64,000 nt of DNA from Clostridia bacterium (GTDB taxonomy: Bacteria > Bacillota > Clostridia > Christensenellales > Aristaeellaceae), in contig JAFXRG010000066.1 of NCBI GenBank assembly GCA_017526525.1, forward strand, positions 111,208-175,207, written 5' to 3'. Each line of letters starts with the position of its first letter. The first letter of the stretch is position 1. The notes beneath the pieces are model-generated. The model ran no database searches and was not told where the DNA came from. It was given only the letters and a program-made list of their open reading frames with translations. Position numbers and translations under genes: made by a program. Shown piece after piece: positions 56,249 to 64,000 of this stretch.

Positions 56249-58280
56249 CCCCGGACCCCGGGCCGGCGGAAGCGTCCGGGGAAAGGGAAAGCCGGGTCAG
56301 GTGGCTGTCGAGGCCGGGATCCGGATCCTGCCCGTCATCCCGGTACAGATCGAAGGAGAAAGTCCTGTCCGCCCAGTACAGGGCGGTGAAGGTATGATCA
56401 TCCAGGGCCTCCGTGTATTCTCCGCCGGGACACAGGAGCACGGGATGGTTTCTTTTAACGAACAGCGGGAACTCCCGCAGGCTCAGGTCAATGTAGTGAT
56501 CGCCCTTTTCCAGGGGAACCAGGTCATAATCCTCCGGGGAGCGGAAACGGATCAGAAGCATATCCTCCGGCAGGTAAACAAAGCGGCCGGAAGCATTCTG
56601 CTCCAGCACCGGGGCAATCATGCAGCCCTCACCCAGCATCAGCTGATCCTCCGTATGCACCGCGCGGCGATCCTCCGGATAATCAAAGGCCAGGGGACGG
56701 AAATACATGCCGTCGGAGAGGGCGGCTTTCATGAACTCGCTGTAGAGGAAGGGAAGAAGCGCGTAGCGCACGCGGAGGGTTTCCTTCATCTGTTCCCAGG
56801 CGGAGAAGCGGAAGATTTCCTGATCCCGGGTATGCAGGGCGGAATGATTGCGCATGAGCGGGGTGAAAACACCGATCTGCAGGAAACGGGCCAGCAGATC
56901 CTCCGTGGTGTTGCAGCCGAATCCGCCCAGGTCACAGCCAGAGAACAGGAAACCGCAGAGATTCAGATTCGGAAGCATCTGCAGAACCAGCTTCAGATGG
57001 CTCCACCAGGAGAAATTATCCCCGGTCCAGATTCCGCCGTTCCGGTGGGCGCCCACAAAGGAGGAACGGGAGAAGAGCAGGACGCGCTTTTCCGGTACAA
57101 TCCGGCGGAAAGCCTCGGCGGCGGCGCGGGTCATGGAGGCCCCGTAGAGGTTATGCACCTTGTCATGCCGCATCAATCGGCCGTCAGCCTCCTGATAAAA
57201 AGACCGGTAGTCCTCCGGGTTGTTCGGCAGGCTGTTGAAGGCGTCTTTCAGGAACCACAGGGACTCGTAATCTCCGCTGCCGCGGATTTCCTCCGCACGG
57301 CGGAAGGCTTCTTCCAGCCGCTCCGGGGTATAAAACAGGGCCGGTTCGTTCATATCGTTCCAGAAGCCTTCCACACCGGCCTCCAGCAGCGGACGGTACA
57401 GATCGCCAAACCAGCGGCGGACTTCCTCCCGGAGCAGGTCCGGAAAGACGCAGAACCCCGGCCAGACCGCGGCGGTAAAGTCGGAGCCGTCCTCTTTTTT
57501 GCAGAAGCAGTTTCCTGCTTTCCCGGAATCGTAGGGAGGATAGCCTTCCTGACACAGAATTCCCGCATCGATAATCGGAATCAGCCGGATATGTTCCTGC
57601 CGCATGCTGCCGGTGAACTGATCCAGGGGCGGAAAGGTGTCCTTCCGCCAGGTAAAGTTTTTGTAATCCTCCATGTAGTCAATATCCAGGCAGACCGCGT
57701 CCAGCGGGATTCCCCGCTTCCGGTGTTCCTCCACGACGGCGCGGAATTCATCTTCCCCGGCATATCCCCAGCGACTCTGGATATAGCCAAAGGCCCAGCG
57801 GGGCGGAAGATAGCTGCGGCCGGTGAGGCGGCGGAAGGCGCGGGCCAGCTCCGTCAGGGAGCTTTCCTCCAGAAGATACAGATCCAGCTGTCCGTTTTCC
57901 GAGGTAATGACAGCGGTGTCCATCCGGGTGAAGCCCAGGTCCCAGGTGATCCGGCCGGGATCGTCCAGGTAAATGCCGAAAAGGCAGTCCGGCCCGAAAA
58001 AGACCAGGAAGTTATGGGACGCATACAGGCTGTCCACGGATTCCGTGTGGTTGAAAATATCACTGTTCCAGGAGCGGTAGAGATTTCCCCGTTTGTTGAT
58101 GCCGCGAACCGATTCCCCCAGGCCGAAAAGGCAATCCTCATCCGCCATTTTCCGGGTCAGCGTTACCTGTTCTCCGCTGCGGGAAACTGAAAAAAAGGGG
58201 ACCGGTTCCGTCTCCGCCGGCAGGGAGAGTACTACCGCGTCCGTGGTGACCGGGGTACCGAAGGTAAATTTGCGAATCAT
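56223..58280 (-). CDS. Glycoside hydrolase family 31 (alpha-glucosidase-like)
   Basis: A 685-residue retaining glycosidase cleaving terminal alpha-linked sugars, probably from oligosaccharides or glycosides. After an N-terminal beta-sandwich (FGLGESVRGINKRG near 51) comes the TIM barrel with LDIDYMEDYKNFTW (about 197), the nucleophile in EGFWNDMNEPALFY (about 303, Asp of WNDMNE), the acid/base in GGIWTGDNFSWWSH (about 414-427) and FSGCDLGGFGCNTTEDL. No signal peptide is present, so it acts in the cytoplasm. Exact specificity (glucose or xylose) is not readable from the sequence. Confidence 0.93.
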   Translation of the reverse strand: MIRKFTFGTPVTTDAVVLSLPAETEPVPFFSVSRSGEQVTLTRKMADEDCLFGLGESVRGINKRGNLYRSWNSDIFNHTESVDSLYASHNFLVFFGPDCLFGIYLDDPGRITWDLGFTRMDTAVITSENGQLDLYLLEESSLTELARAFRRLTGRSYLPPRWAFGYIQSRWGYAGEDEFRAVVEEHRKRGIPLDAVCLDIDYMEDYKNFTWRKDTFPPLDQFTGSMRQEHIRLIPIIDAGILCQEGYPPYDSGKAGNCFCKKEDGSDFTAAVWPGFCVFPDLLREEVRRWFGDLYRPLLEAGVEGFWNDMNEPALFYTPERLEEAFRRAEEIRGSGDYESLWFLKDAFNSLPNNPEDYRSFYQEADGRLMRHDKVHNLYGASMTRAAAEAFRRIVPEKRVLLFSRSSFVGAHRNGGIWTGDNFSWWSHLKLVLQMLPNLNLCGFLFSGCDLGGFGCNTTEDLLARFLQIGVFTPLMRNHSALHTRDQEIFRFSAWEQMKETLRVRYALLPFLYSEFMKAALSDGMYFRPLAFDYPEDRRAVHTEDQLMLGEGCMIAPVLEQNASGRFVYLPEDMLLIRFRSPEDYDLVPLEKGDHYIDLSLREFPLFVKRNHPVLLCPGGEYTEALDDHTFTALYWADRTFSFDLYRDDGQDPDPGLDSHLTRLSLSPDASAGPGSGVAISPLVL

Positions 58281-58312
58281 AAATGGAACCTCGATTTTCT
58301 GATGCTCCGTTT

Positions 58313-58341
58313 ATTTTATCATGCGATGCAGTGTTTGAAAA
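58313..58341 (-). promoter_or_regulatory. Probable promoter of the GH31 gene
   Basis: On the minus strand TTTTCA (58341-58336) and TAAAAT (58318-58313) are 17 bp apart, overlapping the tail of the preceding terminator. Confidence 0.5.
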
Positions 58342-58371
58342 GAGAAACCGGCCGGCCCGCAGGCCGGCCGG
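58338..58371 (-). terminator. Terminator of the nfeD-floA operon
   Basis: The perfect 10-bp stem CCGGCCGGCC (58348-58357) with GGCCGGCCGG (58362-58371) around CGCA is followed on the minus strand by TTTCTCTTTT. Confidence 0.82.
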
Positions 58372-58382
58372 AAGGAAAGTTC

Positions 58383-58808
58383 CTACCGTTTCCGTTTCAG
58401 AATCTCACTCATGACGATGCCCCGGACCACTTCGTTTCCGGTCCAGCGCAGCGGAATGCCGCCCGCGGCATGCGGGGAGGGCTGGGATTCCGTCGGCTGT
58501 TCGGCATCGGACAGGCTGCGCAGCTGTTCCTCGTGGCAGGGATCGTAGCCTTCTCCGGTGACAGCGTTCATGCTGCCCTGGTAAATGGAGTCGTCATGCC
58601 CGGTGGGAAAAACCGTCGGAGTGATCCGGGTGAGCCTTTCCGCCTCCGGCGCCGGGGCCGCCCCGGAGGCGGGTCCCTGTTCCGGGAGATTCGGGCGGGC
58701 TGCCGGCTTTTTGCCGCTGACCGATGCCTTCCTGGCGGCGGCAATCGAAAGCGCAACAACACACCAGACGAAGAGAATCATAAAGATGGGCAGAATCTGA
58801 AATGGCAT
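58383..58808 (-). CDS. Unknown membrane-anchored protein after floA
   Basis: The 141-residue product has an N-terminal membrane helix (MPFQILPIFMILFVWCVVAL) and a long, proline- and alanine-rich low-complexity stretch. The C-terminal half is polar, with IVMSEILKRKR as the end. It is the last gene of the nfeD-floA operon, 24 bp after floA. In Bacillus subtilis a small gene also follows floA, but I cannot claim homology. It may be an adapter of FloA assemblies. Confidence 0.65.
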   Translation of the reverse strand: MPFQILPIFMILFVWCVVALSIAAARKASVSGKKPAARPNLPEQGPASGAAPAPEAERLTRITPTVFPTGHDDSIYQGSMNAVTGEGYDPCHEEQLRSLSDAEQPTESQPSPHAAGGIPLRWTGNEVVRGIVMSEILKRKR

Positions 58809-58832
58809 TTTTCCGTCCCTCCGATGCAGCGG

Positions 58833-59834
58833 TTACTTTTTGACCCGTGTTTCAGGTTCCGGCTGCGGCACACTGGCCTTGGCAATGGATTCGCGCATTT
58901 CGGTATCGGCGATGGTATTCTTCATCTGGTAATAGTCGAGAACGCCCATCTTGCCGTCCCGCAGGGCAGTGGCCATGGCCCGCGGCACTTCGGCCTCGGC
59001 CTCCACCACCTTGGCGCGCATTTCCTGTACGGAAGCTTTCATTTCCTGTTCGCGGGCGACAGCCATGGCGCGGCGCTCTTCCGCCTTTGCCTGGGCGATC
59101 CGGCGGTCGGCTTCAGCCTGGTCCATCTGGAGCTGGGCACCGACGTTGCGGCCCACATCCACGTCCGCAATGTCGATGGAAAGAATTTCGTAGGCGGTTC
59201 CGGCGTCCAGGCCTTTGTCCAGCACGGTACGGCTGATCAGGTCCGGATTCTCCAGCACCTGTTTATGGGTTTCGGCGCTGCCGACGGTGGTAACGATGCC
59301 TTCGCCGACGCGGGCGATTACGGTTTCCTCGCCGGCGCCGCCGACCAGGCGTTCAATGTTGGTCCGTACGGTAACCCGGGCTTTTGCGCGCAGTTCGATA
59401 CCGTCCTTGGCGATGGCGGCTACCACAGGGGTTTCAATGACCTTGGGGGTAACGCTCATCTGCACGGCCTGGAACACGTCACGGCCGGCCAGGTCAATGG
59501 CGCAGGCCTTCTCGAAGGCCATTTCGATATTGGCCCGCTGGGCGGCAATGAGTGCGTTGATGACGCGGTCCACATTACCGCCGGCCAGGTAGTGGGTTTC
59601 CAGCTGGGAAATGGTCAGGTTCAGGCCGGCCTTGTTGGCCTTGATCAGGGGGTAGACCAGCCGCTGGGGCTGAATGCGGCGGATCCGCATGCCGACCAGG
59701 GAACCGATGGAAACGTGTACGCCGCTGGCCAGCGATGAAATCCACAGGCCCATCGGCACAAAGTGCAGGAAAATGACCAGCACGATCAGTGCCAGCACAA
59801 TGATGATAATGGTTACGGGGTTTACAGCGGGCAT
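58833..59834 (-). CDS. floA: Flotillin-like protein FloA
   Basis: FloA scaffolds functional membrane microdomains. The 333-residue protein has an N-terminal hairpin membrane segment ([20 protein letters not shown]), the SPFH domain (about 40-190, with [20 protein letters not shown]) and a coiled-coil EA-repeat region (about 225-290, rich in Q-A-E-A). This matches the YqfA/FloA family in length and order. It follows nfeD on the minus strand with a 23-bp gap, as in Bacillus. Confidence 0.94.
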   Translation of the reverse strand: MPAVNPVTIIIIVLALIVLVIFLHFVPMGLWISSLASGVHVSIGSLVGMRIRRIQPQRLVYPLIKANKAGLNLTISQLETHYLAGGNVDRVINALIAAQRANIEMAFEKACAIDLAGRDVFQAVQMSVTPKVIETPVVAAIAKDGIELRAKARVTVRTNIERLVGGAGEETVIARVGEGIVTTVGSAETHKQVLENPDLISRTVLDKGLDAGTAYEILSIDIADVDVGRNVGAQLQMDQAEADRRIAQAKAEERRAMAVAREQEMKASVQEMRAKVVEAEAEVPRAMATALRDGKMGVLDYYQMKNTIADTEMRESIAKASVPQPEPETRVKK

Positions 59835-59857
59835 TTGACTTTTCCTCCTTTGATATG

Positions 59858-60343
59858 TCAGATTTTACGGATGACCAGATGATCGCCTTCCGTACCGACC
59901 ACCTTCACAGCGGTTCCTTTGGCCAGAAATTCGCCGGAGGTGGACGCGTTCATGCGTACGCCGCCGATTTCCACCCGGCCGGCCGGGCGCAGGGCAGTGA
60001 CCGCCGTGCCTTCCCGGCCTGTCCAGTCTTCGGCGGACAGGACGGGAGCGCCGACCGCTTCCGTATCCTTCAGCACAATGGGACTTTTGCTGAGCCGGCC
60101 TTTCATGGCGCTCCGGTAGGAGAAGAACACGGCGATGCCGACGAAGACCAGCACTGCGAGGGTAGCCACCAGGCTCCAGACCAGTCCGTAATACTTGTTG
60201 GTCAGAAAAATGGCGGAAATATCCAGCACTGCGCCTGCGATGCCGGCAATACCGAAGCCGGGCATGAAGGCCTCCACGATGATCAGGCCGCTGCCGAAGA
60301 GATAGCAGAGAATCATAATAAGCGTACCGGTAGATGCATCCAT
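59858..60343 (-). CDS. NfeD family protein
   Basis: A 161-residue membrane protein with three helices (about 8-26, 29-49, 53-75) followed by the soluble NfeD C-terminal OB-type domain (about 95-160: [40 protein letters not shown]). NfeD proteins pair with SPFH proteins, and here the gene leads the floA operon. AAAGGAGG precedes the start. No upstream serine protease domain is present, so it is the short form. Confidence 0.92.
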   Translation of the reverse strand: MDASTGTLIMILCYLFGSGLIIVEAFMPGFGIAGIAGAVLDISAIFLTNKYYGLVWSLVATLAVLVFVGIAVFFSYRSAMKGRLSKSPIVLKDTEAVGAPVLSAEDWTGREGTAVTALRPAGRVEIGGVRMNASTSGEFLAKGTAVKVVGTEGDHLVIRKI

Positions 60344-60497
60344 ATTGCTTACCTCCTTTCCGGAAACGATGGATCCTTTGACGGTTTCATTTTATCAGAC
60401 GGATGTAAAGAAATATACGACAGGCCGGGAAAAATAAACAAAACTATTTCTCCGTCCGGGGCGGAAACGCGGCGGAGGGAGAAAACTGTATACACGC

Positions 60498-60527
60498 ATT
60501 ATAGCAGAAAGGGAAGAGAAAATGCAA
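60498..60527 (-). promoter_or_regulatory. Probable promoter of the nfeD-floA operon
   Basis: On the minus strand TTGCAT (60527-60522) and a perfect TATAAT (60503-60498) are 18 bp apart, starting right after the upstream MATE stop codon. This gives a leader of about 145 nt. Confidence 0.62.
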
Positions 60528-60530
60528 TGA

Positions 60531-61940
60531 TTATGCTGCTTTGCGCAGGTGAAGGATCTTCCGGGAACTCCGGACTTCCGCCGCATCGGGCATAAGCCGC
60601 TGGCGCAGGGTCCGCATGATCTGGAAATAGCAGGGGAAGAGGAAGAGGTCCGCCATGACCCAGGCGGCGGGATTGGCGAAGCAGGCACCGGTGTATCCGA
60701 AGGCCGGCACCACAAACAGCGCCACTGCCGTGCGGGCGACCATCTCCGAGAGACCGGCCAGCATGGCGACCCGGGTGAAGCCCATTCCCTGAATGCTCAG
60801 GCGCACAATGTTTACGAACAGCAGGGGAATATAGAAGGCGGCGTTGATGGTCAGATAACGGACGCCCATGGCGGTGACTTCCGGCGCGGCGGCCGCATCG
60901 ATAAACAATCCCAGCAGGGGACGGGAAAACAGGGCGACCACGCCGAAGGCCAGGACGCAGTAGACGATGCCCAGCACGGAGGTGCAGCGCAGCCCCTGGT
61001 GAATCCGGTTCAGTTTCCGGGCTCCCATATTCTGCCCGGCAAAAGTGGCCATGGTGGATGCCAGCGCATCAAAGACGCAGGCAAAAAACATGCTCAGCTT
61101 GCCGGCACCGCTGACGGCGGCCACGGCGTTGACGCCCAGGCCGTTCACGGACCACTGAACCATGACGGAACCGATGGCCGTAATGGAAAACTGCAGCCCC
61201 ATGGGCAGGCCGGTGTTCAGCATTTTCCGCGCCAGAATCCGGTCAAACTTCCGGTCGTCCCGGCTGAGGTGCAGGACGGGGAAACGTCGGATCATCACGA
61301 CCACGCAGCCGATTCCGGACAGCAGCTGGCTGACAGCGGTGGCCACGGCGGCTCCGGCAACATCCATGCCGCAGACAATGATCAGGAACAGATCCAGTAC
61401 GATGTTCACCAGGGAAGCCAGCACCAGGAACACCACAGGAGTCCGGCTGTCCCCGAGGGAACGGAGAATGCCGCCGGCCATATTGTACAGCACACAGCAG
61501 GGAATGGCGGCAAAGATGATGCCGATGTACCGGGCAGAATGGTCCAGGATTTCCTCCGGCGTGTTCATCAGGCGGAGCAGCGGTTTGCAGAGCAGGACGG
61601 ACGCAGCCGCAAAAATGACGCTCAGCACGCCGCTGAGCAGCACCGCGTGCCAGACGCAGCGGCGGATTTCCCGTTCATCCTTCGCGCCGAAAGCCTGGGC
61701 AATGGGAATGGAAAAGCCTGAGCACAGCCCGAGACACAGACCGATGACCAGAAAGTTCACGGATCCGGTGGCGCCGACAGCCGCGAGGCGCTCCGCACCG
61801 AGATACCGGCCGACGACGGCAGTATCCACAAAGCTGTAAAGCTGCTGGAACAGCACGCCGAACAGCAGGGGAAGTGCAAAGGAAACGATTTGCTTCAGGG
61901 GGCGGCCTTCCGTCAGGTCGCGGGTCATGGTCCGGGACAT
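60531..61940 (-). CDS. MATE family efflux transporter
   Basis: A 469-residue pump with twelve predicted helices. The N-terminus (TRDLTEGRPLKQIVSFALPL, then FQQLYSFVDTAVVGRYLGA) is of the same broad Firmicutes MATE type as the protein at 21 kb, but the two differ enough to be distinct rather than a recent duplication. AAAGAGG lies seven bases before ATG 61940. The substrate is not deducible. No regulator gene is adjacent. Confidence 0.9.
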   Translation of the reverse strand: MSRTMTRDLTEGRPLKQIVSFALPLLFGVLFQQLYSFVDTAVVGRYLGAERLAAVGATGSVNFLVIGLCLGLCSGFSIPIAQAFGAKDEREIRRCVWHAVLLSGVLSVIFAAASVLLCKPLLRLMNTPEEILDHSARYIGIIFAAIPCCVLYNMAGGILRSLGDSRTPVVFLVLASLVNIVLDLFLIIVCGMDVAGAAVATAVSQLLSGIGCVVVMIRRFPVLHLSRDDRKFDRILARKMLNTGLPMGLQFSITAIGSVMVQWSVNGLGVNAVAAVSGAGKLSMFFACVFDALASTMATFAGQNMGARKLNRIHQGLRCTSVLGIVYCVLAFGVVALFSRPLLGLFIDAAAAPEVTAMGVRYLTINAAFYIPLLFVNIVRLSIQGMGFTRVAMLAGLSEMVARTAVALFVVPAFGYTGACFANPAAWVMADLFLFPCYFQIMRTLRQRLMPDAAEVRSSRKILHLRKAA

Positions 61941-61981
61941 AAAAGTACCTCTTTCCGCGGTCTTCCGGAACCGCTCAGAGG

Positions 61982-62010
61982 GTTATAACACTTTTTCCGG
62001 CGCTCCGCAA
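61982..62010 (-). promoter_or_regulatory. Probable promoter of the second MATE gene
   Basis: On the minus strand TTGCGG (62010-62005) and TATAAC (61987-61982), with a TG extension, are spaced by 17 bp. Confidence 0.55.
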
Positions 62011-62061
62011 GCGGGAAGATTCAGCCGGTTTTCCGGTCAGAAAAGCCATGTTTCAGCATGC

Positions 62062-62096
62062 AAAAAGGGGGATGCGCCCTTTCGGACGCATCCCCC
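62062..62096 (-). terminator. Terminator of hsp20
   Basis: A perfect 10-bp stem GGGGGATGCG (62067-62076) with CGCATCCCCC (62087-62096), plus inner pairs, is followed on the minus strand by TTTTTG. Confidence 0.87.
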
Positions 62097-62110
62097 CGGG
62101 GGACAAAGGA

Positions 62111-62569
62111 TCAGCCTTCAATGCAGATGGTCTTCTTTTCCGGAGCCTTCGGCGCTTCCTTCTTCGGAATACTCAGGCTCAGGACGCCGTTTTCGTACTT
62201 CGCCCTGATATCCTCTTCCGTCACATGGCTGCCCACATAGAAGCTGCGGGACATGGTGCCGGAATACCGCTCCTGGCGGAGCACCCGGCCTTTCTTCTCG
62301 TCCTTGTTTTCCATCGTCTTTTCGGTGGAAATGGTCAGATAGCCGTTCTCCAGCTCCAGGTGAATTTCTTCTTTCCTGAATCCGGGCAGATCCACATCCA
62401 GTTCATAGCCGCTGTCGGTCTCCTTGACATCCGTCTTCATCATGCGCGGGGCATTTTTGCCGTAAAGCACATGTTCCGGACGGTCCCAGCCCCGGAAGAA
62501 ATTCCGGTCAAAATCATTGAAAACATCCATCAGGTTTTCCCCGAAAACTGCAGGCAGGAAACTACTCAT
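62111..62569 (-). CDS. Small heat-shock protein Hsp20
   Basis: A 152-residue alpha-crystallin-type holdase that binds unfolding proteins. The N-terminal region (SSFLPAVFGENLMDVFNDF) leads to the crystallin domain (about 45-135) with DVDLPGFRKEEIHLELENGY and the closing AKYENGVLSLSIPKKE, which has the conserved A-x-x-x-[N/D]-G-V-L motif. Start ATG 62569 has GGAGGG seven bases before it; the alternative ATG at 62587 lies before this RBS. Two CtsR boxes precede it, so it shares control with clpB. ClpB and Hsp20 cooperate in disaggregation. Confidence 0.93.
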   Translation of the reverse strand: MSSFLPAVFGENLMDVFNDFDRNFFRGWDRPEHVLYGKNAPRMMKTDVKETDSGYELDVDLPGFRKEEIHLELENGYLTISTEKTMENKDEKKGRVLRQERYSGTMSRSFYVGSHVTEEDIRAKYENGVLSLSIPKKEAPKAPEKKTICIEG

Positions 62570-62682
62570 ATAAAACCCTCCGTTCATCGGGCTCTTCCGG
62601 GCTTCTTTTGCCGGTCCGGCGCCCGTATTAATTTGATTGCTGTGGTCTTTTGCACCGCCCCGTTCTCCCGAACGCTGATTAT

Positions 62683-62710
62683 AGTATAATCAAAGGTCAA
62701 AGATAGTCAA
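62683..62710 (-). promoter_or_regulatory. Promoter of hsp20
   Basis: On the minus strand TTGACT (62710-62705) and TATACT (62688-62683) are 16 bp apart. The -35 box lies inside CtsR box 1. Confidence 0.75.
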
Positions 62711-62711
62711 A
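62695..62711 (-). promoter_or_regulatory. CtsR operator 1 of hsp20
   Basis: GGTCAAAGATAGTCAAA on the plus strand matches the CtsR consensus fully and covers the -35 and spacer of the hsp20 promoter. Confidence 0.86.
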
Positions 62712-62720
62712 TAAACAAAA

Positions 62721-62737
62721 GGTCAAAGAAGGTCAAT
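62721..62737 (-). promoter_or_regulatory. CtsR operator 2 of hsp20
   Basis: GGTCAAAGAAGGTCAAT on the plus strand matches the CtsR consensus except for the last base. Its start is 26 bp from that of box 1, so two dimers could bind side by side. Confidence 0.78.
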
Positions 62738-62751
62738 AAATTTGAAAAATA

Positions 62752-62776
62752 AGAAAAAATCCGGGAATATCTCCCG
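62752..62776 (-). terminator. Terminator of the cdd-tdk operon
   Basis: A 5-bp GC stem (CGGGA/TCCCG around ATATC, 62762-62776) is followed on the minus strand by GATTTTTT. The stem is short but the T-tract is good. The direct repeats ATTCTCAAAA next to it are only two to three copies long. Confidence 0.6.
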
Positions 62777-62855
62777 AATTCTCAAAAATTCTCAAAAATT
62801 CGCAGAATATTGCAATGGACATCCGGGGGGAAGCTGACTGATTCCTGTCCGGCGC

Positions 62856-63413
62856 TTACGGTTCGCCGATCACGCCCTGTGCCCAGTGCTTTCTGCACAG
62901 CGCAATATAGCTCTCATTTCCGCCCAGCAGCACCTGTTCGCCTTCTTTGATCACCCGGCCGCCGGAGATCCGTGCATTGCATGTGGCTTTTTTTCCGCAC
63001 CAGCAGACTGTCTTGATTTCTTCGATGGAATCCGCCCAGGCCAGCAGCCAGTGGCTGCCTTCAAAGAGGTTTCCCTGGAAATCCGCCCGGAGCCCATAGC
63101 AGATGACCGGAACATTCCCCTCGTCCACGATTTCCACCAGCAGCTGAACCTGCTCTTTGGTCAGGAACTGCGCTTCATCCACAATAATGCAGTCGTATTC
63201 CTTTGCCATTTCCAGGGTCAGGTCCTCCATGAAGGTACATTCCGCCTGCAGGCCGGAGCGGGACGCAACGATTTTTGCGCCGTCCCGGTTCTCCAGCGCG
63301 GGTTTGACCATCAGCGCCTTCTGGCCCCGTTCCTCGTAATTGTAATGCACCATGATGGCGTTGGCGGTCTTTGAGGACCCCATTGCGCCGTAACGGAAAT
63401 ATAATTTTGCCAT
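62856..63413 (-). CDS. tdk: Thymidine kinase
   Basis: Phosphorylates thymidine to dTMP in salvage. The 185-residue protein has the P-loop FRYGAMGSSKTANAI, the DEAQFL block (IIVDEAQFLTKEQVQ, about 76-90), the lid region with YGLRADFQG (about 106) and zinc-binding cysteines (VCWCGKKATCNAR, then ALCRKHW). ATG 63413 opens directly into the P-loop domain; a longer frame adds 13 basic residues without family support. It follows cdd on the minus strand. Confidence 0.95.
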   Translation of the reverse strand: MAKLYFRYGAMGSSKTANAIMVHYNYEERGQKALMVKPALENRDGAKIVASRSGLQAECTFMEDLTLEMAKEYDCIIVDEAQFLTKEQVQLLVEIVDEGNVPVICYGLRADFQGNLFEGSHWLLAWADSIEEIKTVCWCGKKATCNARISGGRVIKEGEQVLLGGNESYIALCRKHWAQGVIGEP

Positions 63414-63464
63414 ACCCCTGTTCCTCACACGGATTTTTGTAAAATCAGTCATGAACGTGCGGCA

Positions 63465-63893
63465 TCAGCCCCTGGCCAGGTCCTCCGGTCCGAAGCTTTC
63501 GGGCAGCAGCTCTTCCAGCGTCATCTCTTTGTATTCCTCCGGGGATTTTGCCAGCAGAACCGTCATTTCCTTCGGGTTGCAGAATTCCCGCATCACCTGC
63601 CGGCAGATTCCGCAGGGGGAGGGGAAATTCACGTTGGCGCCGTCCCTGCCGGCAACGATGGCAATGGCGGTCAGGCGTCTTTCCCCGCAGCTTACGGCGT
63701 GAAAAACGGCGTTCCGCTCCGCGCAGATCCCGGCGGGATAGGATGCGTTTTCCACATTGACCCCGGTATACACCGTTCCGGACCCTGTCAGCACCGCCGC
63801 CGAAACCTGGTATCCGGAATAAGGCGCGTAAGCTTCCTTCTGCTGCGCCAGCGCGCGCCGGATCAGCGATGCCCGGTCAAAATCCTTCTTCAT
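63465..63893 (-). CDS. cdd: Cytidine deaminase
   Basis: Deaminates cytidine and deoxycytidine to uridine compounds. The 142-residue homotetramer-type protein shows the substrate-binding NVENASYPAGI (about 46-56) and the zinc site made of CAERNAVFHAV (about 57) and PCGICRQV (about 90), the CAE-PCGxC pattern. ATG 63893 follows GGAAAGGA; the frame extends further upstream but without family similarity. With tdk it forms a two-gene pyrimidine salvage operon. Confidence 0.95.
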   Translation of the reverse strand: MKKDFDRASLIRRALAQQKEAYAPYSGYQVSAAVLTGSGTVYTGVNVENASYPAGICAERNAVFHAVSCGERRLTAIAIVAGRDGANVNFPSPCGICRQVMREFCNPKEMTVLLAKSPEEYKEMTLEELLPESFGPEDLARG

Positions 63894-63932
63894 AGGCTTT
63901 CCTTTCCGGTTGGAAATCCAACCCCTGCGTTT

Positions 63933-63962
63933 ATCATACCACGTACAGCCGGAAGAGGACAA
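63933..63962 (-). promoter_or_regulatory. Probable promoter of cdd-tdk
   Basis: On the minus strand TTGTCC (63962-63957) and TATGAT (63938-63933), with a TGG extension, are spaced by 18 bp, about 40 bp ahead of cdd. Confidence 0.6.
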
Positions 63963-64000
63963 CCGGATCAAAAAACGAATTGAAAAAAATCAAATACGAA

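Noticed and set aside
21079-61940. The two MATE genes as a recent duplication
   Set aside because: Although both belong to the same broad group, the translated sequences differ throughout, so they are separate paralogues.
62778-62805. Short direct repeats ATTCTCAAAA, considered as a CRISPR or iteron
   Set aside because: Only two to three copies of about 10 bp without spacers, in an AT-rich gap after a terminator.

Overview
The window looks like a piece of chromosome from a GC-rich, low-repeat member of the Firmicutes, most likely class Clostridia. The supporting signs are a PolC-type replicative polymerase, CtsR heat-shock operators, the YidC/SpoIIIJ-KhpB(Jag) pair, a DivIC-like division protein, FloA/NfeD, CvpA, DegV, a class II-type thymidine kinase and Shine-Dalgarno-led genes. 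Nothing in it specifies an outer membrane. The lineage is inferred from gene content only. No tRNA, rRNA, CRISPR array, insertion sequence or prophage is visible.

Region 1 (1-8 kb): the 3' end of pduL, then rpmH-rnpA-yidD-yidC-khpB, serS with archaeal-like motifs, an aconitase, a membrane protein, and two putative rRNA-modification enzymes (RsuA-like, RsmC-like). Region 2 (9-23.5 kb): clpB on the minus strand under a CtsR box, a class A penicillin-binding protein, endonuclease IV, an L,D-transpeptidase, CvpA, two unknown minus-strand genes, a C69 dipeptidase, a MATE exporter, an SRAP (HMCES-like) protein and a small membrane protein.

Region 3 (23.7-40.8 kb) is the most unusual part. It holds two back-to-back oligopeptide-type ABC transporter operons. 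Operon A (23705-30204) has a binding protein, an OppB permease carrying a DnaJ-like four-cysteine motif in its external loop, an OppC permease, and OppD and OppF fused into one protein. Operon B (30569-40823) has an 833-residue binding protein, an OppB, an OppC with about 200 extra external residues, an OppD with about 350 extra residues between Q-loop and signature, and an OppF whose ATPase is fused to two membrane helices flanking an external domain of about 330 residues. A DUF3899-like membrane protein is translationally coupled at the end. Neither binding protein has a lipobox cysteine. A perfect 16-bp palindrome lies just upstream of the operon B promoter.

Region 4 (41-55.2 kb): a minus-strand TraX-like gene, then the conserved housekeeping run frr-uppS-cdsA-dxr-rseP-ispG-polC, followed by divIC-like, ppx/gppA-like and a two-gene sufC-sufB/D (SMS-type) Fe-S assembly pair. 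The window also encodes two enzymes expected to carry 4Fe-4S clusters (aconitase, IspG). Region 5 (55.3-64 kb, all minus strand): degV, a GH31 glycosidase, nfeD-floA-unknown, a second MATE exporter, hsp20 under two CtsR boxes, and the pyrimidine salvage pair cdd-tdk. ClpB and Hsp20, 51 kb apart, appear to share CtsR control.
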